Counted from the stretch's first letter, positions 37,590-48,380 are shown. The stretch is 64,000 bases of DNA from Pseudidiomarina taiwanensis (GCF_003987435.1 NZ_PIQG01000001.1:372001-436000), one strand, 5' to 3'. Numbers and translations are program-made. The notes: generated by a model from the sequence alone, not told the origin.

Positions 37590-37961
37590 CTACAGTTGCT
37601 TTGGCTGATGATTAGCGAACGGTGGCCAGCCCATGGTTACGCCAGCGAGCATATGCAGGTGAATGTGATACACCGACTGACCGCCATCTTGATTACAGTT
37701 CATCACCACCCGATAGCCTGACTCAGCGAAGCCATGCTCGGCGGCAAGCTGTTTCGCAACTAAGTATAAATGACCCACTAACGGAGCATCGTCGGCACTG
37801 ATATCGTTAATCGTTGCAATAGGCTTTTTCGGAATGATCAGCACATGAAAAGGCGCTTGCGGATGAATGTCGCGAAATGCCAAGGCTTGCTCATCTTCAT
37901 AAACAATATCGGCTGGGATTTCGCGATTTATGATTTTGGTAAACAACGTTTCGGTAGTCAT
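37590..37961 (-). CDS. hinT: HIT-family purine nucleoside phosphoramidase
   Basis: A 123-residue HIT protein with the nucleotide-binding motif HIHLHML near residue 100 and N-terminal FTKIINREIPADIVYEDE typical of HinT. By family it hydrolyses adenosine phosphoramidates and aminoacyl-adenylates. Its ATG lies two bases after the rlmI stop, so the two are co-transcribed with metG, whose by-product aminoacyl-adenylates are HinT substrates. Confidence 0.93.
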   Translation of the reverse strand: MTTETLFTKIINREIPADIVYEDEQALAFRDIHPQAPFHVLIIPKKPIATINDISADDAPLVGHLYLVAKQLAAEHGFAESGYRVVMNCNQDGGQSVYHIHLHMLAGVTMGWPPFANHQPKQL

Positions 37962-37963
37962 GT

Positions 37964-39145
37964 TTAACCTCGCAACACTAAACCTTTTAAGTACAAGGAC
38001 TCAGGGAAGTTTAACTGTACAGGATGATCGGCCCCCTGATAAAGTCGCTCGACAATTTTTAAAGGGCGTTTGGCGTCAAGCGCTGCATCCGCCACAACCT
38101 TCTGGAATAAATCGGCGCTTAACAGACCTGAACAAGAGAAGGTCAGCAGGGTGCCGTCTTTTGCCAGTAACATAGCAGCTAACCGATTAATGTCTTTATA
38201 ACCGCGACAGGCACGATTGAGGTTGGCTTTGCTATCGACGAACTTGGGTGGGTCGAGGATAATCACATCGAACCGCTCGCCACGGGCATGGAACTCGCGT
38301 AACGCCTCAAACACATCGATTTGACGGTTATCAGGCGCACTGAGTTGATTGCGCTCGTGGTTGCTGGCAGCGATTGCGAGCGAAGGTTGTGACACATCAA
38401 GGTTAATGACCTCTCGCGCTCCAGCGGCACTTGCATATAAACCAAAGCCGCCGGTGTAACTAAAGGCATTTAGGACGCGTTTACCTTTGACGTATTTCTG
38501 TACCGCGGCGCGACTGTCACGTTGATCAAGGTAATAGCCCGTTTTATGGCCGTGCTCAATATCAACTTGCAGTTGCAGTCCATTTTCGGTGATCCACAAG
38601 GCCGCGAGTGGACTGGCAGTCGGAGCTTGGTAATGTAACTGGCAAAGCGGCGCTAGGCCTTCTTTTTTGCGCACGTCGACATCTGAACGCTCGTAAATCG
38701 AACACTCTGGGAGTAATTCACGCAGCGCTTCAATGATACTGTCGCGCCAGTAATCGGCACCGCGGCTTAATAATTGAACCACCACCCAGTCGGCGTAGCG
38801 ATCAATAGTAATGCCCGGTAGGTTATCGGCTTCAGCTGCCACCAGCCGCACTGCATCACTATTAATCTGCAAGTTTTGACGGTACTCAATTGCGGCTGCG
38901 ATCTGTTGTTTAAAAAATTGCGGATCGATGACATCCCGTTGGCTAAAGCTCCACATCCTTACGCGGATTTGTGATGTGGGTGACCAGGCCCCAAAGCCAA
39001 GCCAATCGCCGTTGGCCGCGTGCACCGCGACGGTCTCACCTGGTTCTGGTTGGCCTTTTACCCGAGCAATCGCGCCACAAAACACCCAAGGGTGTTGGCG
39101 GCGCAAGGATTTATCTTTGCCTTCATGAAGATGAATGGTGGCCAC
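37964..39145 (-). CDS. rlmI: 23S rRNA m5C1962 methyltransferase
   Basis: A 393-residue protein: N-terminal PUA-like RNA-binding domain (KSLRRQHPWVFCGAI), then a SAM-dependent methyltransferase with VLNAFSYTGGFGLYA and catalytic LDPPKF and FSCSG motifs. It matches RlmI (YccW), which methylates C1962 of 23S rRNA. It starts 3 bases after the metG stop. Confidence 0.93.
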   Translation of the reverse strand: MATIHLHEGKDKSLRRQHPWVFCGAIARVKGQPEPGETVAVHAANGDWLGFGAWSPTSQIRVRMWSFSQRDVIDPQFFKQQIAAAIEYRQNLQINSDAVRLVAAEADNLPGITIDRYADWVVVQLLSRGADYWRDSIIEALRELLPECSIYERSDVDVRKKEGLAPLCQLHYQAPTASPLAALWITENGLQLQVDIEHGHKTGYYLDQRDSRAAVQKYVKGKRVLNAFSYTGGFGLYASAAGAREVINLDVSQPSLAIAASNHERNQLSAPDNRQIDVFEALREFHARGERFDVIILDPPKFVDSKANLNRACRGYKDINRLAAMLLAKDGTLLTFSCSGLLSADLFQKVVADAALDAKRPLKIVERLYQGADHPVQLNFPESLYLKGLVLRG

Positions 39146-39148
39146 GAG

Positions 39149-41173
39149 TTATTTTACTCGCATGCCAGGCTCGGCGCCGTCATCAGGGTTGAGGATGAAA
39201 ATATCTTTGCCGCCAGGCCCAGCTGCGAGCACCATACCTTCGGACATGCCAAAGCGCATTTTACGCGGCGCCAAATTAGCCACCATCACGGTGTTCTTAC
39301 CGACCAAAGAGGCCGGATCATAAGCCGCTTTAATGCCAGCAAATACTTGGCGCTGCTCACCCCCTAGGTCAAGCATTAAGCGCAACAATTTATCCGCGCC
39401 TTCGACGTGTTCCGCACTGACGATTTTAGCGACGCGCAGGTCAACCTTGGCAAAACTTTCGAAATCGATTTCAGCAGCGATTGGATCGTCTTGCAGATGC
39501 GGATTTTCTGGCTGTGCGGGCGCCGTATCGGTTTTAGATGCTTCGATCATGGCTTTAACCTGTGTCATGTCTACGCGCTGTAATAACGCTTTAAAGGGTT
39601 CAATCTGATGATTGGTTAGAATGCTTTGGCTACTATCCCAGTTAAATTCATCCTTAAGGAAGTTTTGGACCCGTTGACTTAACTCTGGTACCACCGGCGT
39701 CAGATAAATCATCAGTAAGCGGAATAGGTTGATGCCGATCGAACAGATTTCATGAACTTCCGCAGCTTTTGCTGGATCCTTAATCAATTGCCATGGCTCA
39801 GCATCAGCAATATACGCATTCGCTTTATCTGCAAGCGCCATAATAATCCGCATGGCTTTGGCAAATTCGCGTTGCTCATAGGCCTCGCTGATGCTGCTTG
39901 CAGCTTGTTGGAATTCTTCTAGCAGGCTGGTATCGCTCAGTTCCGCTGCCAGTTTGCCATCAAACTTTTTCGAGATGAAGCCGGCACAGCGACTGGCAAT
40001 ATTCACCACTTTACCGACCAGGTCGGCATTAACCCGTTGGGCAAAATCTTCAAGATTGAGGTCGAGATCATCAATGCGACTGGTCAATTTAGCCGCAAAG
40101 TAATAACGCAAGTAATCTGGGTCAAGATGATCTAAGTAGGTCCGAGCCATGATGAAAGTCCCTTTTGACTTTGACATCTTGGTGCCGTTGACGGTAATAA
40201 AACCGTGCGCCCAAACATTGGTCGGTTGGCGGAAGTTGGCACCATAGAGCATGGCGGGCCAGAATAGGCTGTGGAAATAAATAATATCTTTACCGATGAT
40301 GTGGTAGAGCTCCGCCTTACTATCTACTTGCCAGTAATCATCAAAGTTTGCGGCACCGGTGCGGTCGCAATAGTTCTTGAAGCTGCCCATGTAACCAATC
40401 GGCGCATCTAACCAAACATAGAAAAACTTACCTGGCGCGTCAGGAATTTCAAAGCCAAAATAAGGCGCGTCACGACTGATATCCCAGCGCTGCAAGCCAC
40501 CTTCAAACCATTCATTTAGTTTGTTTGCCATTTCTGGTTGGAGCGAACCAGAACGCGTCCATTGTTGAAGCATTTCGGCAAAGGCGGGCAGGTCAAAGAA
40601 ATAATGCTCGGACTCACGCAGCACTGGGGTTGCACCCGACACCGCTGAGGTTGGATTTTTCAGTTCAGTAGGAGCATAAGTCGCACCGCACACATCGCAG
40701 TTATCGCCATATTGATCTTCGGCGCCACACTTAGGGCAGGTGCCTTTGACAAAGCGGTCCGGCAGGAACATTTGTTCTTGCGGGTCGTAAAGTTGCTCGA
40801 TGGTTTCAGTTTTAATATGACCGGCATCGCGCAGACGGGTATAGATAAGTTCGGCAAAATGGCGGTTTTCGTCACTGTGGGTGGTGTGATAATTGTCAAA
40901 CGCCACGTGAAAATCCGCAAAATCACGCTCATGATTTACTTTCATTTCGGAGATCATTTGCTCTGGGCTGATGCCAAGCTGTTTCGCTTTGAGCATGATT
41001 GGGGTGCCGTGCGCATCATCCGCACAAACAAAATGACACTCGTGTCCGCGCATTTTTTGGAAACGCACCCAAACATCGGCTTGGATATAACCTAGCATGT
41101 GACCGAGATGAATCGGGCCATTTGCGTACGGTAGTGCATTCGTGACTAATATTTTGCGGGATTCTGATGCCAT
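39149..41173 (-). CDS. metG: Methionyl-tRNA synthetase
   Basis: A 674-residue class I synthetase. The HIGH-like motif reads HLGHM, the zinc knuckle has CPKCG and CDVCG pairs, KMSKS appears as KMSKSKG, and a C-terminal EMAP/Trbp111 tRNA-binding domain starts near residue 570 ([20 protein letters not shown]). The length matches E. coli MetG (677). It is divergent from apbC, as in E. coli. Confidence 0.98.
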   Translation of the reverse strand: MASESRKILVTNALPYANGPIHLGHMLGYIQADVWVRFQKMRGHECHFVCADDAHGTPIMLKAKQLGISPEQMISEMKVNHERDFADFHVAFDNYHTTHSDENRHFAELIYTRLRDAGHIKTETIEQLYDPQEQMFLPDRFVKGTCPKCGAEDQYGDNCDVCGATYAPTELKNPTSAVSGATPVLRESEHYFFDLPAFAEMLQQWTRSGSLQPEMANKLNEWFEGGLQRWDISRDAPYFGFEIPDAPGKFFYVWLDAPIGYMGSFKNYCDRTGAANFDDYWQVDSKAELYHIIGKDIIYFHSLFWPAMLYGANFRQPTNVWAHGFITVNGTKMSKSKGTFIMARTYLDHLDPDYLRYYFAAKLTSRIDDLDLNLEDFAQRVNADLVGKVVNIASRCAGFISKKFDGKLAAELSDTSLLEEFQQAASSISEAYEQREFAKAMRIIMALADKANAYIADAEPWQLIKDPAKAAEVHEICSIGINLFRLLMIYLTPVVPELSQRVQNFLKDEFNWDSSQSILTNHQIEPFKALLQRVDMTQVKAMIEASKTDTAPAQPENPHLQDDPIAAEIDFESFAKVDLRVAKIVSAEHVEGADKLLRLMLDLGGEQRQVFAGIKAAYDPASLVGKNTVMVANLAPRKMRFGMSEGMVLAAGPGGKDIFILNPDDGAEPGMRVK

Positions 41174-41333
41174 AAACAGGGTGTCTCCAACCAGCGAAAA
41201 ACGCAGTAAAAACCGATAAATTATGGCTTCGATTGTACCTGATCTGATACTAGCAATCCAGATGAAGTGTCCGTATCATGCGGGCTATGACTTAATATAT
41301 GAAAACCTCATTGACCATGAAGTTGGGGATGCT

Positions 41334-42356
41334 ATGTTTGGTTTGTTTGGTGGTAAAAAATGGCAGAAACGCTTGGCAGAAATACCTTTAGTTGGTTGCC
41401 AGCAAGGGCTTCCTGAACAATGGCTGGTGCTCGATGACAGCGTTGAACCTCAGCGCATAACAGTGACTGCACCGTTCGCGGTTCCAGATGATTGGTTAGC
41501 GCCGCTGCAAGCCGATGAAGTCCTCGGCCAGTTTGACTGGCAGTTACAGCGCAACATAGCCCTGCTTCCCAATAGTCAGCCAGAACTGCCACTGGTATAC
41601 GGCAATGTGGTGCTCATCGCCTCGGGTAAAGGGGGCGTTGGGAAGTCGTCTGTGACCGCACAACTAGCCATGGCACTCGCTCAAATGGGTGCACGGGTAG
41701 GGGTGCTTGACGCGGATATTTATGGACCATCGATGCCGGTCATGTTTGGTGCCGTGGATGATAAGCCAGCGACCGATGGCAATAAGATAGCCCCAGTGCA
41801 ACGTCACGGCGTTACGGTCAGCTCACTTGGTTATCTCACTGCGGATAAAGATGCAGCCATTTGGCGCGGGCCGATGGCTAGCGCAGCCCTGCAGCAGCTG
41901 TTGCGCGATACGAAGTGGCCTAAATTAGATTATTTATTAGTGGATATGCCACCGGGAACCGGCGATATTCAACTGACGTTCGCACAAAAATTACCCGTAA
42001 CGGGCGCCGTAATTGTTACCACTCCGCAAACGGTGGCGTTAGCGGATGCTGAGCGGGGCATTACCATGTTCCGAAAAGTGGGTGTGCCGATTGTTGGACT
42101 GGTCGAAAACATGAGTTTTTACCAGTGCAGTGCCTGCGGTCAGCGTGACTTTATATTTGGTGAGCAAGGTGGAGTGGCTGTCGCCCAAGCCGAGCAGGTC
42201 CCGTTATTGGGCCAATGGCCGTTACTGACGCCGCTACGGCAGCAGTTAGATGAAGGTCTCGGGCCAATCCAAGAACCAGAAAATCTGGCTACCTTGATCA
42301 AGAACACAGCAACAAGGATGGCTGCCGAATTGTATTTTTCTAAGCAGCATGATTAA
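41334..42356 (+). CDS. apbC: Iron-sulfur cluster carrier ATPase (Mrp/ApbC)
   Basis: A 340-residue P-loop ATPase. The deviant Walker A GKGGVGKSSV, the switch DADIYGPSMP and DMPPGTGD motifs, and the cluster-binding CSAC are present. Family members hold and transfer 4Fe-4S clusters. ATG at 41334 (MFGLFGGKKWQKRL) is preferred to an in-frame start at 41223, because the upstream bases read as a promoter region (TATCAT, TTAATATAT) between divergent genes; the longer N-terminus is not excluded. dcd follows after 34 bases. Confidence 0.88.
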   Translation: MFGLFGGKKWQKRLAEIPLVGCQQGLPEQWLVLDDSVEPQRITVTAPFAVPDDWLAPLQADEVLGQFDWQLQRNIALLPNSQPELPLVYGNVVLIASGKGGVGKSSVTAQLAMALAQMGARVGVLDADIYGPSMPVMFGAVDDKPATDGNKIAPVQRHGVTVSSLGYLTADKDAAIWRGPMASAALQQLLRDTKWPKLDYLLVDMPPGTGDIQLTFAQKLPVTGAVIVTTPQTVALADAERGITMFRKVGVPIVGLVENMSFYQCSACGQRDFIFGEQGGVAVAQAEQVPLLGQWPLLTPLRQQLDEGLGPIQEPENLATLIKNTATRMAAELYFSKQHD

Positions 42357-42390
42357 CACAGCGCAATAAACCGAATAAAGAGAACAAACA

Positions 42391-42981
42391 ATGCGTCTTA
42401 CCGATGAACAAATTGAGCAGTATTTAGATGAAGGCCGAATAGCCATTGAGCCGCGCCCTCTGAGCGAGGATATCTCTGGGGTAACCGTGGATATCCACTT
42501 AGGTAATGAATTTCGAGTGCTGCAGGACCATGCCGCGCCGTATATTGATATCAGTGGGTCGCGAGAAGCGATTGATGCCGCTATTCAATCGGTGATGAGT
42601 GATCCAATTATCTTGACCCCAGAGCAAGCCTTCTTTATCCATCCGGGTGAATTTGCCCTAGCGGTGACCCAAGAGTCGGTGACTTTACCAGCAGATATGG
42701 TGGGTTGGCTTGATGGGCGATCGTCTTTGGCTCGGCTTGGCTTAATGGTGCATGTGACGGCGCATCGGATTGATCCGGGTTGGTCAGGGCAGGTGGTGCT
42801 TGAGTTTTATAATAGCGGTAAATTACCGCTGGCATTACGTCCACAGATGAAGATCGGTGCACTGAGCTTTGAGCAATTAGAGCGGCCTTGCAGCCGCCCA
42901 TATAATCATCGTAAAGATGCCAAATATAAGGACCAACGCGGCGCTGTCGCTTCACGAATCAGCGCCGATAAGTCTGAATAA
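42391..42981 (+). CDS. dcd: dCTP deaminase
   Basis: A 196-residue trimeric dUTPase-fold enzyme. The catalytic segment [26 protein letters not shown] and VLEFYN (catalytic Glu) are seen. Length is near E. coli Dcd (193). It makes dUTP from dCTP for thymidylate synthesis. It is convergent with the M14 peptidase, three bases apart. Confidence 0.97.
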   Translation: MRLTDEQIEQYLDEGRIAIEPRPLSEDISGVTVDIHLGNEFRVLQDHAAPYIDISGSREAIDAAIQSVMSDPIILTPEQAFFIHPGEFALAVTQESVTLPADMVGWLDGRSSLARLGLMVHVTAHRIDPGWSGQVVLEFYNSGKLPLALRPQMKIGALSFEQLERPCSRPYNHRKDAKYKDQRGAVASRISADKSE

Positions 42982-42984
42982 GGC

Positions 42985-45654
42985 TTAGCGAAGTGGGGTT
43001 GCGTGAGCCGCCCCACCGAAAATCGCATTCATCAAGAGCACATTTAAACCATCGAAATAGGCCCGATAGTTCGGATCTTGCGTAAATGCGATGACCATAC
43101 CTTTACTGGCAGGTTGCCACATCAACAGTGGCTTGTGCGCCAACTGTTGCTGGTTCTCCGCCCATAGATAACCACTTGCAACGACACGATCGGCAGCTGC
43201 AAAGCTGACGATATTGCGACCATGATCAATGGTCAGTGGTCGATAGATATGGTTGCCAACGGCAATGCTAATCACTTCATCTTTTACTCCAGCGCTTAAC
43301 CAGTGATCCTGGTCAACCTCTGCGCGGGCTAATACACCAGAGGTCCAGTATGGGTCTGGGTTGTCGGCCTCTATGTAGTGCGCAAGCTCAGCGTGGTCGT
43401 GGAAGATTTTGCCCGCCACACGTTTCTCGGAGCCATGGCTTGGCTCGCTCTTTTGTTCTGCACTCTTTTCCCGCGCCGACGCGAGTAAGTCGCTGTCGAT
43501 GGCCCATTGCGTCGCAGTTCCCATGGTAATTAAGACACCGCCACGGTTGACCCAGTTACGAATGTTTTCAACCCCAGCTTCGCCAAATGCGGCACTGATA
43601 TTGCCCCATGCTGCTGGGATGATTAGTACTTGATAGTGGCTCAAGTCTGAGCGGGCGAGTTGTTGTGGGCGAATCGCCGTAGTCGGGTAACCCATTTGTT
43701 GTTCAATTACGAACCGACTGTGACCCGCACTTAGGCTCGAGAAAGGCTCATCCCAAGCAATCGCGACGTTAGGTGCGTGGAGCTTCTTCACATTCACCGA
43801 GCCGAAATTTGGACCGTCGGTCACCCAGCTTGAATCTACACCCACAACTTTCGCACCGGTTGATTGGGCGAGCTGCACCACTGTCGACGCGAGCTCCTCA
43901 CCATTCTCTGCTTTAGTTAAAATAAGACTACCAGCAGGATAACGCTGGCCATTGGCATGAGTGAAGGCTAAGTCGGTCCGCTTGATGGTTAAGCCTTGGC
44001 GCAAAGCTGCGGCCAGGAAACGCCCAGCGTTCATATCGCCCCACGGGACAATAAAGCCAACTTTTGCGGTCGGATTAATGACTTGACCCGCATCAATAAG
44101 ATCTGAACTCACCGCAGACATTGCCACCCGCGGCAACTTATCACATGCATCCGTTTCGACATTAAACATCAGCGGCAGTGACCATGCTGTTACATCATAA
44201 ATCTGGTCCGGCAAGTTATTGGCACGCAGCTGCTCTTGTTCCGCAAGGAAGTCAGCGGCCATATCGATTTGTTGATCGAGTAGCACCCGCACCATAAAGT
44301 GCGCAGGTTGCGCTGAATCGACGATATAGCTTCCGGCTGGGTAGGTTTTACCACAGGCCTTGAATTGCGCGTCACTGGCCATGACATCAACCCCATGCCG
44401 ACGCAGTAAACCAGCGATTTTACGTGCCGCGGCAGGGTCTTTTTGATCAGCAATAATACGCACGCGATCGTCTGCTTTTTCACCTAATTCGATCGCCATT
44501 GAGCGGTAATTCCAAAAGTCTTGGAGCAAGGCTTGGCGACGCTCGGCTGCGGTCTCTATGGTTGCAAGTGAGGCAATAAAGTGACGTTGCACGCCATCAC
44601 CATAGGTCAGGATATCGCCATCTACGGTACGGAATTTGTGACCACGGGCAGATGCCATTTCGTAGGTTGCCGCAAGCGTACCGTGAAAGAGTGGCCAACT
44701 GGCGCCATAGCCCGGATAGAAGGCATCAAAAATTTCACGGGTGAAATAATCATAACCTTCTTGGTCGAACCAACGTCCGTTGTTTTCGCCAATTTTCCAC
44801 AGGCTCTCGCGCTGACTCTCGGTGATAAGTGGGTTATATGGGCGCGCTTCTGGGGTGAAGTAATAACTCATATCACCGCCCATTTCGTGCAAATCGATAA
44901 ACAGTAGAGGGTAATAGTTCAAGAGCGCTTCAACTTGACCTGCGATTTCTGGCTGAGTTAGTGCTAACCAGTCGCGGTTTAAGTCGAATAAATAATGGTT
45001 AGAGCGCCCATTTGGCCATGGTTCGTTGTGCTCTGCAGAAATACGATCCGCGCTATGCTCAAGACCGACCGTCATGTAATAACGACTGACAAAGCGGGCC
45101 CGTCCATCTGGATTTTGTAGCGGGTCGATAAAAACGACCGTATTCTCAAGGTATTCTGACGTTTCTGCGTTAGGCGAAGCCAGTAAGTGATAAGCCGTTA
45201 ACATACCCGCTTCTGGTGATGAGATTTCATTACCATGGACACCGTACGACAACCAAACGCTGGCTGGCATCGACTCAATCAATTGTTTTGCTTCGCGCTC
45301 GCTGGTTTGGCGAGGGTCAGCCAAGCGTTGCATATTGGCTTCAAAATCGTCGAGTTGGGCGATATTTTTAGCGCTCGAAATGATCGCGTAAAAAAGTGGA
45401 CGGCCTTCCCATGACTCGCCGTAATAACGCAGCTTAATCTGCTCAGGATGTGCCTCAGCTAAAGCTTGGAAGTAGGTATAAATTTGCTCTGGTGAGCTAA
45501 TCCGACTGCCAACAGGATAACCAAGAGTATCGGTCACGGTTGGCGTGGATGCTTGGTAACTATGGCTGAGCCCTAATTGCTCAACACTTGCATGGGCTTG
45601 ACTGCAGACAAGGCCAATACTAACCAGTGCAGCAGAAAGAAATGACAGTTTCAT
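42985..45654 (-). CDS. Secreted M14-family zinc carboxypeptidase
   Basis: An 889-residue exported peptidase. A signal peptide (MKLSFLSAALVSIGLVCSQA) begins at the ATG 45652-45654; longer in-frame starts add a sequence unlike a signal and run into yvcK. The M14 zinc site reads HGNE (H, E) with a later LHEMGG (H), and a catalytic Glu is expected in TYEMASARG. The C-terminal half (about 450 residues) is not part of the catalytic domain and includes a Rossmann/DJ-1-like glutamine amidotransferase-type segment (VLIIPAAWGN). It should release amino acids from peptides outside the cytoplasm. It lies 10 bases after yvcK. Confidence 0.9.
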   Translation of the reverse strand: MKLSFLSAALVSIGLVCSQAHASVEQLGLSHSYQASTPTVTDTLGYPVGSRISSPEQIYTYFQALAEAHPEQIKLRYYGESWEGRPLFYAIISSAKNIAQLDDFEANMQRLADPRQTSEREAKQLIESMPASVWLSYGVHGNEISSPEAGMLTAYHLLASPNAETSEYLENTVVFIDPLQNPDGRARFVSRYYMTVGLEHSADRISAEHNEPWPNGRSNHYLFDLNRDWLALTQPEIAGQVEALLNYYPLLFIDLHEMGGDMSYYFTPEARPYNPLITESQRESLWKIGENNGRWFDQEGYDYFTREIFDAFYPGYGASWPLFHGTLAATYEMASARGHKFRTVDGDILTYGDGVQRHFIASLATIETAAERRQALLQDFWNYRSMAIELGEKADDRVRIIADQKDPAAARKIAGLLRRHGVDVMASDAQFKACGKTYPAGSYIVDSAQPAHFMVRVLLDQQIDMAADFLAEQEQLRANNLPDQIYDVTAWSLPLMFNVETDACDKLPRVAMSAVSSDLIDAGQVINPTAKVGFIVPWGDMNAGRFLAAALRQGLTIKRTDLAFTHANGQRYPAGSLILTKAENGEELASTVVQLAQSTGAKVVGVDSSWVTDGPNFGSVNVKKLHAPNVAIAWDEPFSSLSAGHSRFVIEQQMGYPTTAIRPQQLARSDLSHYQVLIIPAAWGNISAAFGEAGVENIRNWVNRGGVLITMGTATQWAIDSDLLASAREKSAEQKSEPSHGSEKRVAGKIFHDHAELAHYIEADNPDPYWTSGVLARAEVDQDHWLSAGVKDEVISIAVGNHIYRPLTIDHGRNIVSFAAADRVVASGYLWAENQQQLAHKPLLMWQPASKGMVIAFTQDPNYRAYFDGLNVLLMNAIFGGAAHATPLR

Positions 45655-45664
45655 CAGTGCTATC

Positions 45665-46579
45665 CTAAAGTTGCTGGAGCGCTTGCTCCAATGCAGAGTG
45701 AAGTTTTTGTGGTTGGTGACGATGCGCTGCATCTTCCGTCGCGCAGTCACACGCCACAACCGGTCGATGTAAATCACCGCTTGCTTGGTTACTAATAATT
45801 AAATCAATAAATTTGTGCCCAACCTGGGTTTCTAACCAGCGGACCCGCTCGGCCAAACTTAGGGCGCCAGCAGGACTATGCTCGGGCACCAGATTATCAA
45901 TAAAAATTACTGGGGCTGCAGCAGATGCGATAGTTTGTGCATATTCAGCTATCAATAACGGCGGCATGATCGAGGTCAAAAAACTTCCCGGGCCAATAAT
46001 AATCAGATCGCTCTCATGAATAACCGATAACGCCTCAGGCGTTGGAGTCACAGCTTTTGATAAGCGCAAGCGGCTGGGCATGTGATGGAGTTGGTCTACC
46101 AGTAACTCGCCAAAGCACTCAAGCCCATCTGCAGTTTCTGCCACTAAATCAACAGGCGTTTCCGACATCGGCAATAAACGGGTGTTCACTTCAAGTAAAT
46201 TTGAGAGGAGAGCAATCCCATCAAGCGGCCGCGCGGAGAGTTCATCTAACACGTGTAAAATCAAGTTACCCAGATTGTGCCCCGGTAATAACTCAGCACT
46301 TTCATCAAAGCGATAATTAAGTAGGTCTCGTGCCAGTGGATTGGTCGTCAACTGTGCTAAGCAGTTGCGGATATCGCCCCAAGCAATGCAATCTTTGTGG
46401 CGGCGTAACATTCCAGTGGAGCCGCCGTCATCGGTAGTGGCGACGATCCCCGTTAAACGTTCCTGTAAAAAAGCTAACGCCGCGAGCACGCGGCCAAGGC
46501 CAGTCCCCCCACCAAGGGCAACCACGGCCTTGCGGCTATTTAATAGTGGGGTGGTGGAAAGCGCTTCAAAAACCGCCAT
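45665..46579 (-). CDS. YvcK/YbhK-type gluconeogenesis factor (CofD-like)
   Basis: A 304-residue protein of the CofD/YvcK family, with ALGGGTGLGRVL, TTDDGGSTG and GHNLGNL motifs as in E. coli YbhK. In Bacillus the homologue GlmR binds UDP-GlcNAc and steers carbon to cell-wall precursors; the role of YbhK is less clear. ATG at 46577-46579 has AAGGAG 11 bases upstream; a TTG seven codons earlier is possible. It is probably co-transcribed with the M14 peptidase. Confidence 0.9.
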   Translation of the reverse strand: MAVFEALSTTPLLNSRKAVVALGGGTGLGRVLAALAFLQERLTGIVATTDDGGSTGMLRRHKDCIAWGDIRNCLAQLTTNPLARDLLNYRFDESAELLPGHNLGNLILHVLDELSARPLDGIALLSNLLEVNTRLLPMSETPVDLVAETADGLECFGELLVDQLHHMPSRLRLSKAVTPTPEALSVIHESDLIIIGPGSFLTSIMPPLLIAEYAQTIASAAAPVIFIDNLVPEHSPAGALSLAERVRWLETQVGHKFIDLIISNQASGDLHRPVVACDCATEDAAHRHQPQKLHSALEQALQQL

Positions 46580-46726
46580 ATCTAATGCGACTCCTTGCAA
46601 CTAGTTACTGTTACTTTACGAGCCTTCAGGCTGCGGCGCAATCATTCTGTAATAATGCGATCTTTTGTAAAGGCCGGGTAAATATAGCTCTAGTTGAGCA
46701 GTAAAAGCTGGAAGCAAGCGGATAAT

Positions 46727-46755
46727 TTGATATAAATAATAGCGGATTGCATATG
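46727..46755 (+). promoter_or_regulatory. Candidate promoter of the DUF4382 lipoprotein gene
   Basis: TTGATA (46727-46732) with a 17-base spacer and CATATG (46750-46755). The rest of the 205-base gap 46580-46784 is AT-rich and holds the divergent yvcK promoter; no other feature is seen. Confidence 0.35.
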
Positions 46756-46784
46756 ATGTTCAGCGTATAAAGAAGGGTAACTTT

Positions 46785-47762
46785 ATGTTAAAAATTAATA
46801 AGACGCACGCTTTAGTTATCGCCGCTATTGCAGGCTTAACCCTGCACGGCTGTGGCGGCGGCAGCGATACACCTCCTGAAGCGACCAACGCTCGGTTTAG
46901 TTTGGCGGTCAGTGATGCTCCAGTCGATAGCGCCGATGAAGTATGGGCCTGCTTCTCTGCAGTCGAACTGGTAGGTAATGCAGCCGGCGAACAAGTGTTC
47001 ACCATCGGCGAAGATAATAACACTATCGAAGCGAATGATGTCTGTAAGGATAGCAGTGGCGAAGTTATCCCGAACACCCGTGGAATCAATCTTTTGGCCT
47101 TTACTGGCTCAGATTCGGAGAGCTTGATTACTGGGGCGGAGGTGCCTGCTGGAAGCTATGGTCAAATTCGCCTCATCATGGCGGATGGTTCATATGTCCT
47201 GCAAGGAACGGATGAAGTTCCACTCTCAGTGCCATCAAACGAACTTAAATTCGATGGCGTGACGTTCGATTTAGCTGGGAATAGTAGCTACACGGTTGAG
47301 TTTGACTTGCGCAAAGCGCTAACGAACCCCGTCGGTCAAGCAGGCTATTTCTTGAAACCACGCGGCGTACGTTTAGTCGATAACACAGAAATTGGCCACA
47401 TCGAGGGTAGTGTTGCAGAAGCACTACTGATTACCAATGAATGTACCGTTGCTCCAGAAGACACCTCGACACCTGTTGCGGCGGTGTATCTCTATCCGGG
47501 TGTTGATTTAGACAGCACCACGCTTGCCGATTTCGGTGGTACTGAGGCCGTTGAGGCGTATGCAGCGGCGCCAGTGTTATTTGATGGTGCAACTGCGTAC
47601 ACCTTTGAATTGGGTTTTGTCGCTGCTGGTGATTACGTTGCGGCGTGGACTTGTAACACTAGCGATGATCCTGAGGCTGATGATGATATCGTGTTCATCG
47701 GCCAACAGAACATTACCGTGAATAGCGGTGGTGAAACGACTCAGGTTGATTTTTCTGAGTAA
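46785..47762 (+). CDS. DUF4382 lipoprotein
   Basis: A 325-residue predicted lipoprotein: signal peptide with lipobox LHGC (Cys23) and a glycine-rich linker, then the DUF4382 domain (LAVSDAPVDSADEVWACFSAVEL) and a C-terminal beta-rich region with DUF1735-like acidic repeats. Function is unknown; it probably sits at the cell surface or in the periplasm. It is a single gene closed by a strong terminator. Confidence 0.88.
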   Translation: MLKINKTHALVIAAIAGLTLHGCGGGSDTPPEATNARFSLAVSDAPVDSADEVWACFSAVELVGNAAGEQVFTIGEDNNTIEANDVCKDSSGEVIPNTRGINLLAFTGSDSESLITGAEVPAGSYGQIRLIMADGSYVLQGTDEVPLSVPSNELKFDGVTFDLAGNSSYTVEFDLRKALTNPVGQAGYFLKPRGVRLVDNTEIGHIEGSVAEALLITNECTVAPEDTSTPVAAVYLYPGVDLDSTTLADFGGTEAVEAYAAAPVLFDGATAYTFELGFVAAGDYVAAWTCNTSDDPEADDDIVFIGQQNITVNSGGETTQVDFSE

Positions 47763-47787
47763 CTTTGTTCATGCAACTCTCCTTTGC

Positions 47788-47810
47788 AGGGCTCTTCGGA
47801 GCCCTTTTTT
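47788..47810 (+). terminator. Intrinsic terminator after the DUF4382 gene
   Basis: AGGGCTC and GAGCCCT arms around the stable tetraloop TTCG, followed by a T run to 47810. Confidence 0.93.
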
Positions 47811-47885
47811 GTTGAGCTTGGCTAGCCAACGGGCCGAAGATTCCGCATACTAATGCGGTGTATTACATCGTTTAGGACACGTCTT

Positions 47886-48371
47886 ATGAGCAAATTATTT
47901 CAGCTTGGTGGATATGTAGGGGCCATGACTTTCTTGGCTGCGTGCAGTGTTTATATTCCACCAGCCGCTGCGGAACTTGCACAAGAGCCATTATGTATTG
48001 CCGATCACCCCCACACGATAACTGTTGAGATCGCTGATACCTATGACTCGCGGGCGCGTGGTTTGATGTTTCGCGAGAGCTTAGCAGAGCATGCGGGGAT
48101 GTTATTTCGCTATCAAGATGATCGTCCGAGCAGCGCCGGGTTTTGGATGTACAATACCTATTTACCACTCGATATCGCTTATATAGGTGCAGATAATCGG
48201 ATCAAAGCAATTATTGCGATGGATCCTTGCCCGAGTATCGACCCTAAACGTTGCCCCAGCTATCAGCCGGGGGTCAGCTATCGAAGCGCACTTGAAATGA
48301 ATCAAGGTTATTTCGCTAAATACAACATTGGCATCGGCAGAGAAATTGTCGCATGCCCACAGAACAAGTAG
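47886..48371 (+). CDS. DUF192 lipoprotein
   Basis: A 161-residue predicted lipoprotein (signal MSKLFQLGGYVGAMTFLAAC, lipobox LAAC at Cys20) with a DUF192 domain: VEIADTYDSRARGLMFRESLAEHAGMLF and FWMYNTYLPLDIAYIGADNRI are typical of the family. DUF192 function is unknown. ATG at 47886 gives a proper signal peptide; an earlier frame start adds 11 residues. The M28 peptidase follows after nine bases, so the two may be co-transcribed. Confidence 0.88.
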   Translation: MSKLFQLGGYVGAMTFLAACSVYIPPAAAELAQEPLCIADHPHTITVEIADTYDSRARGLMFRESLAEHAGMLFRYQDDRPSSAGFWMYNTYLPLDIAYIGADNRIKAIIAMDPCPSIDPKRCPSYQPGVSYRSALEMNQGYFAKYNIGIGREIVACPQNK

Positions 48372-48380
48372 GAGACCAAC

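Noticed and set aside
41223-41333. 37-residue N-terminal extension of ApbC
   Set aside because: It covers the likely promoter between divergent metG and apbC and has no family match, though it cannot be excluded.
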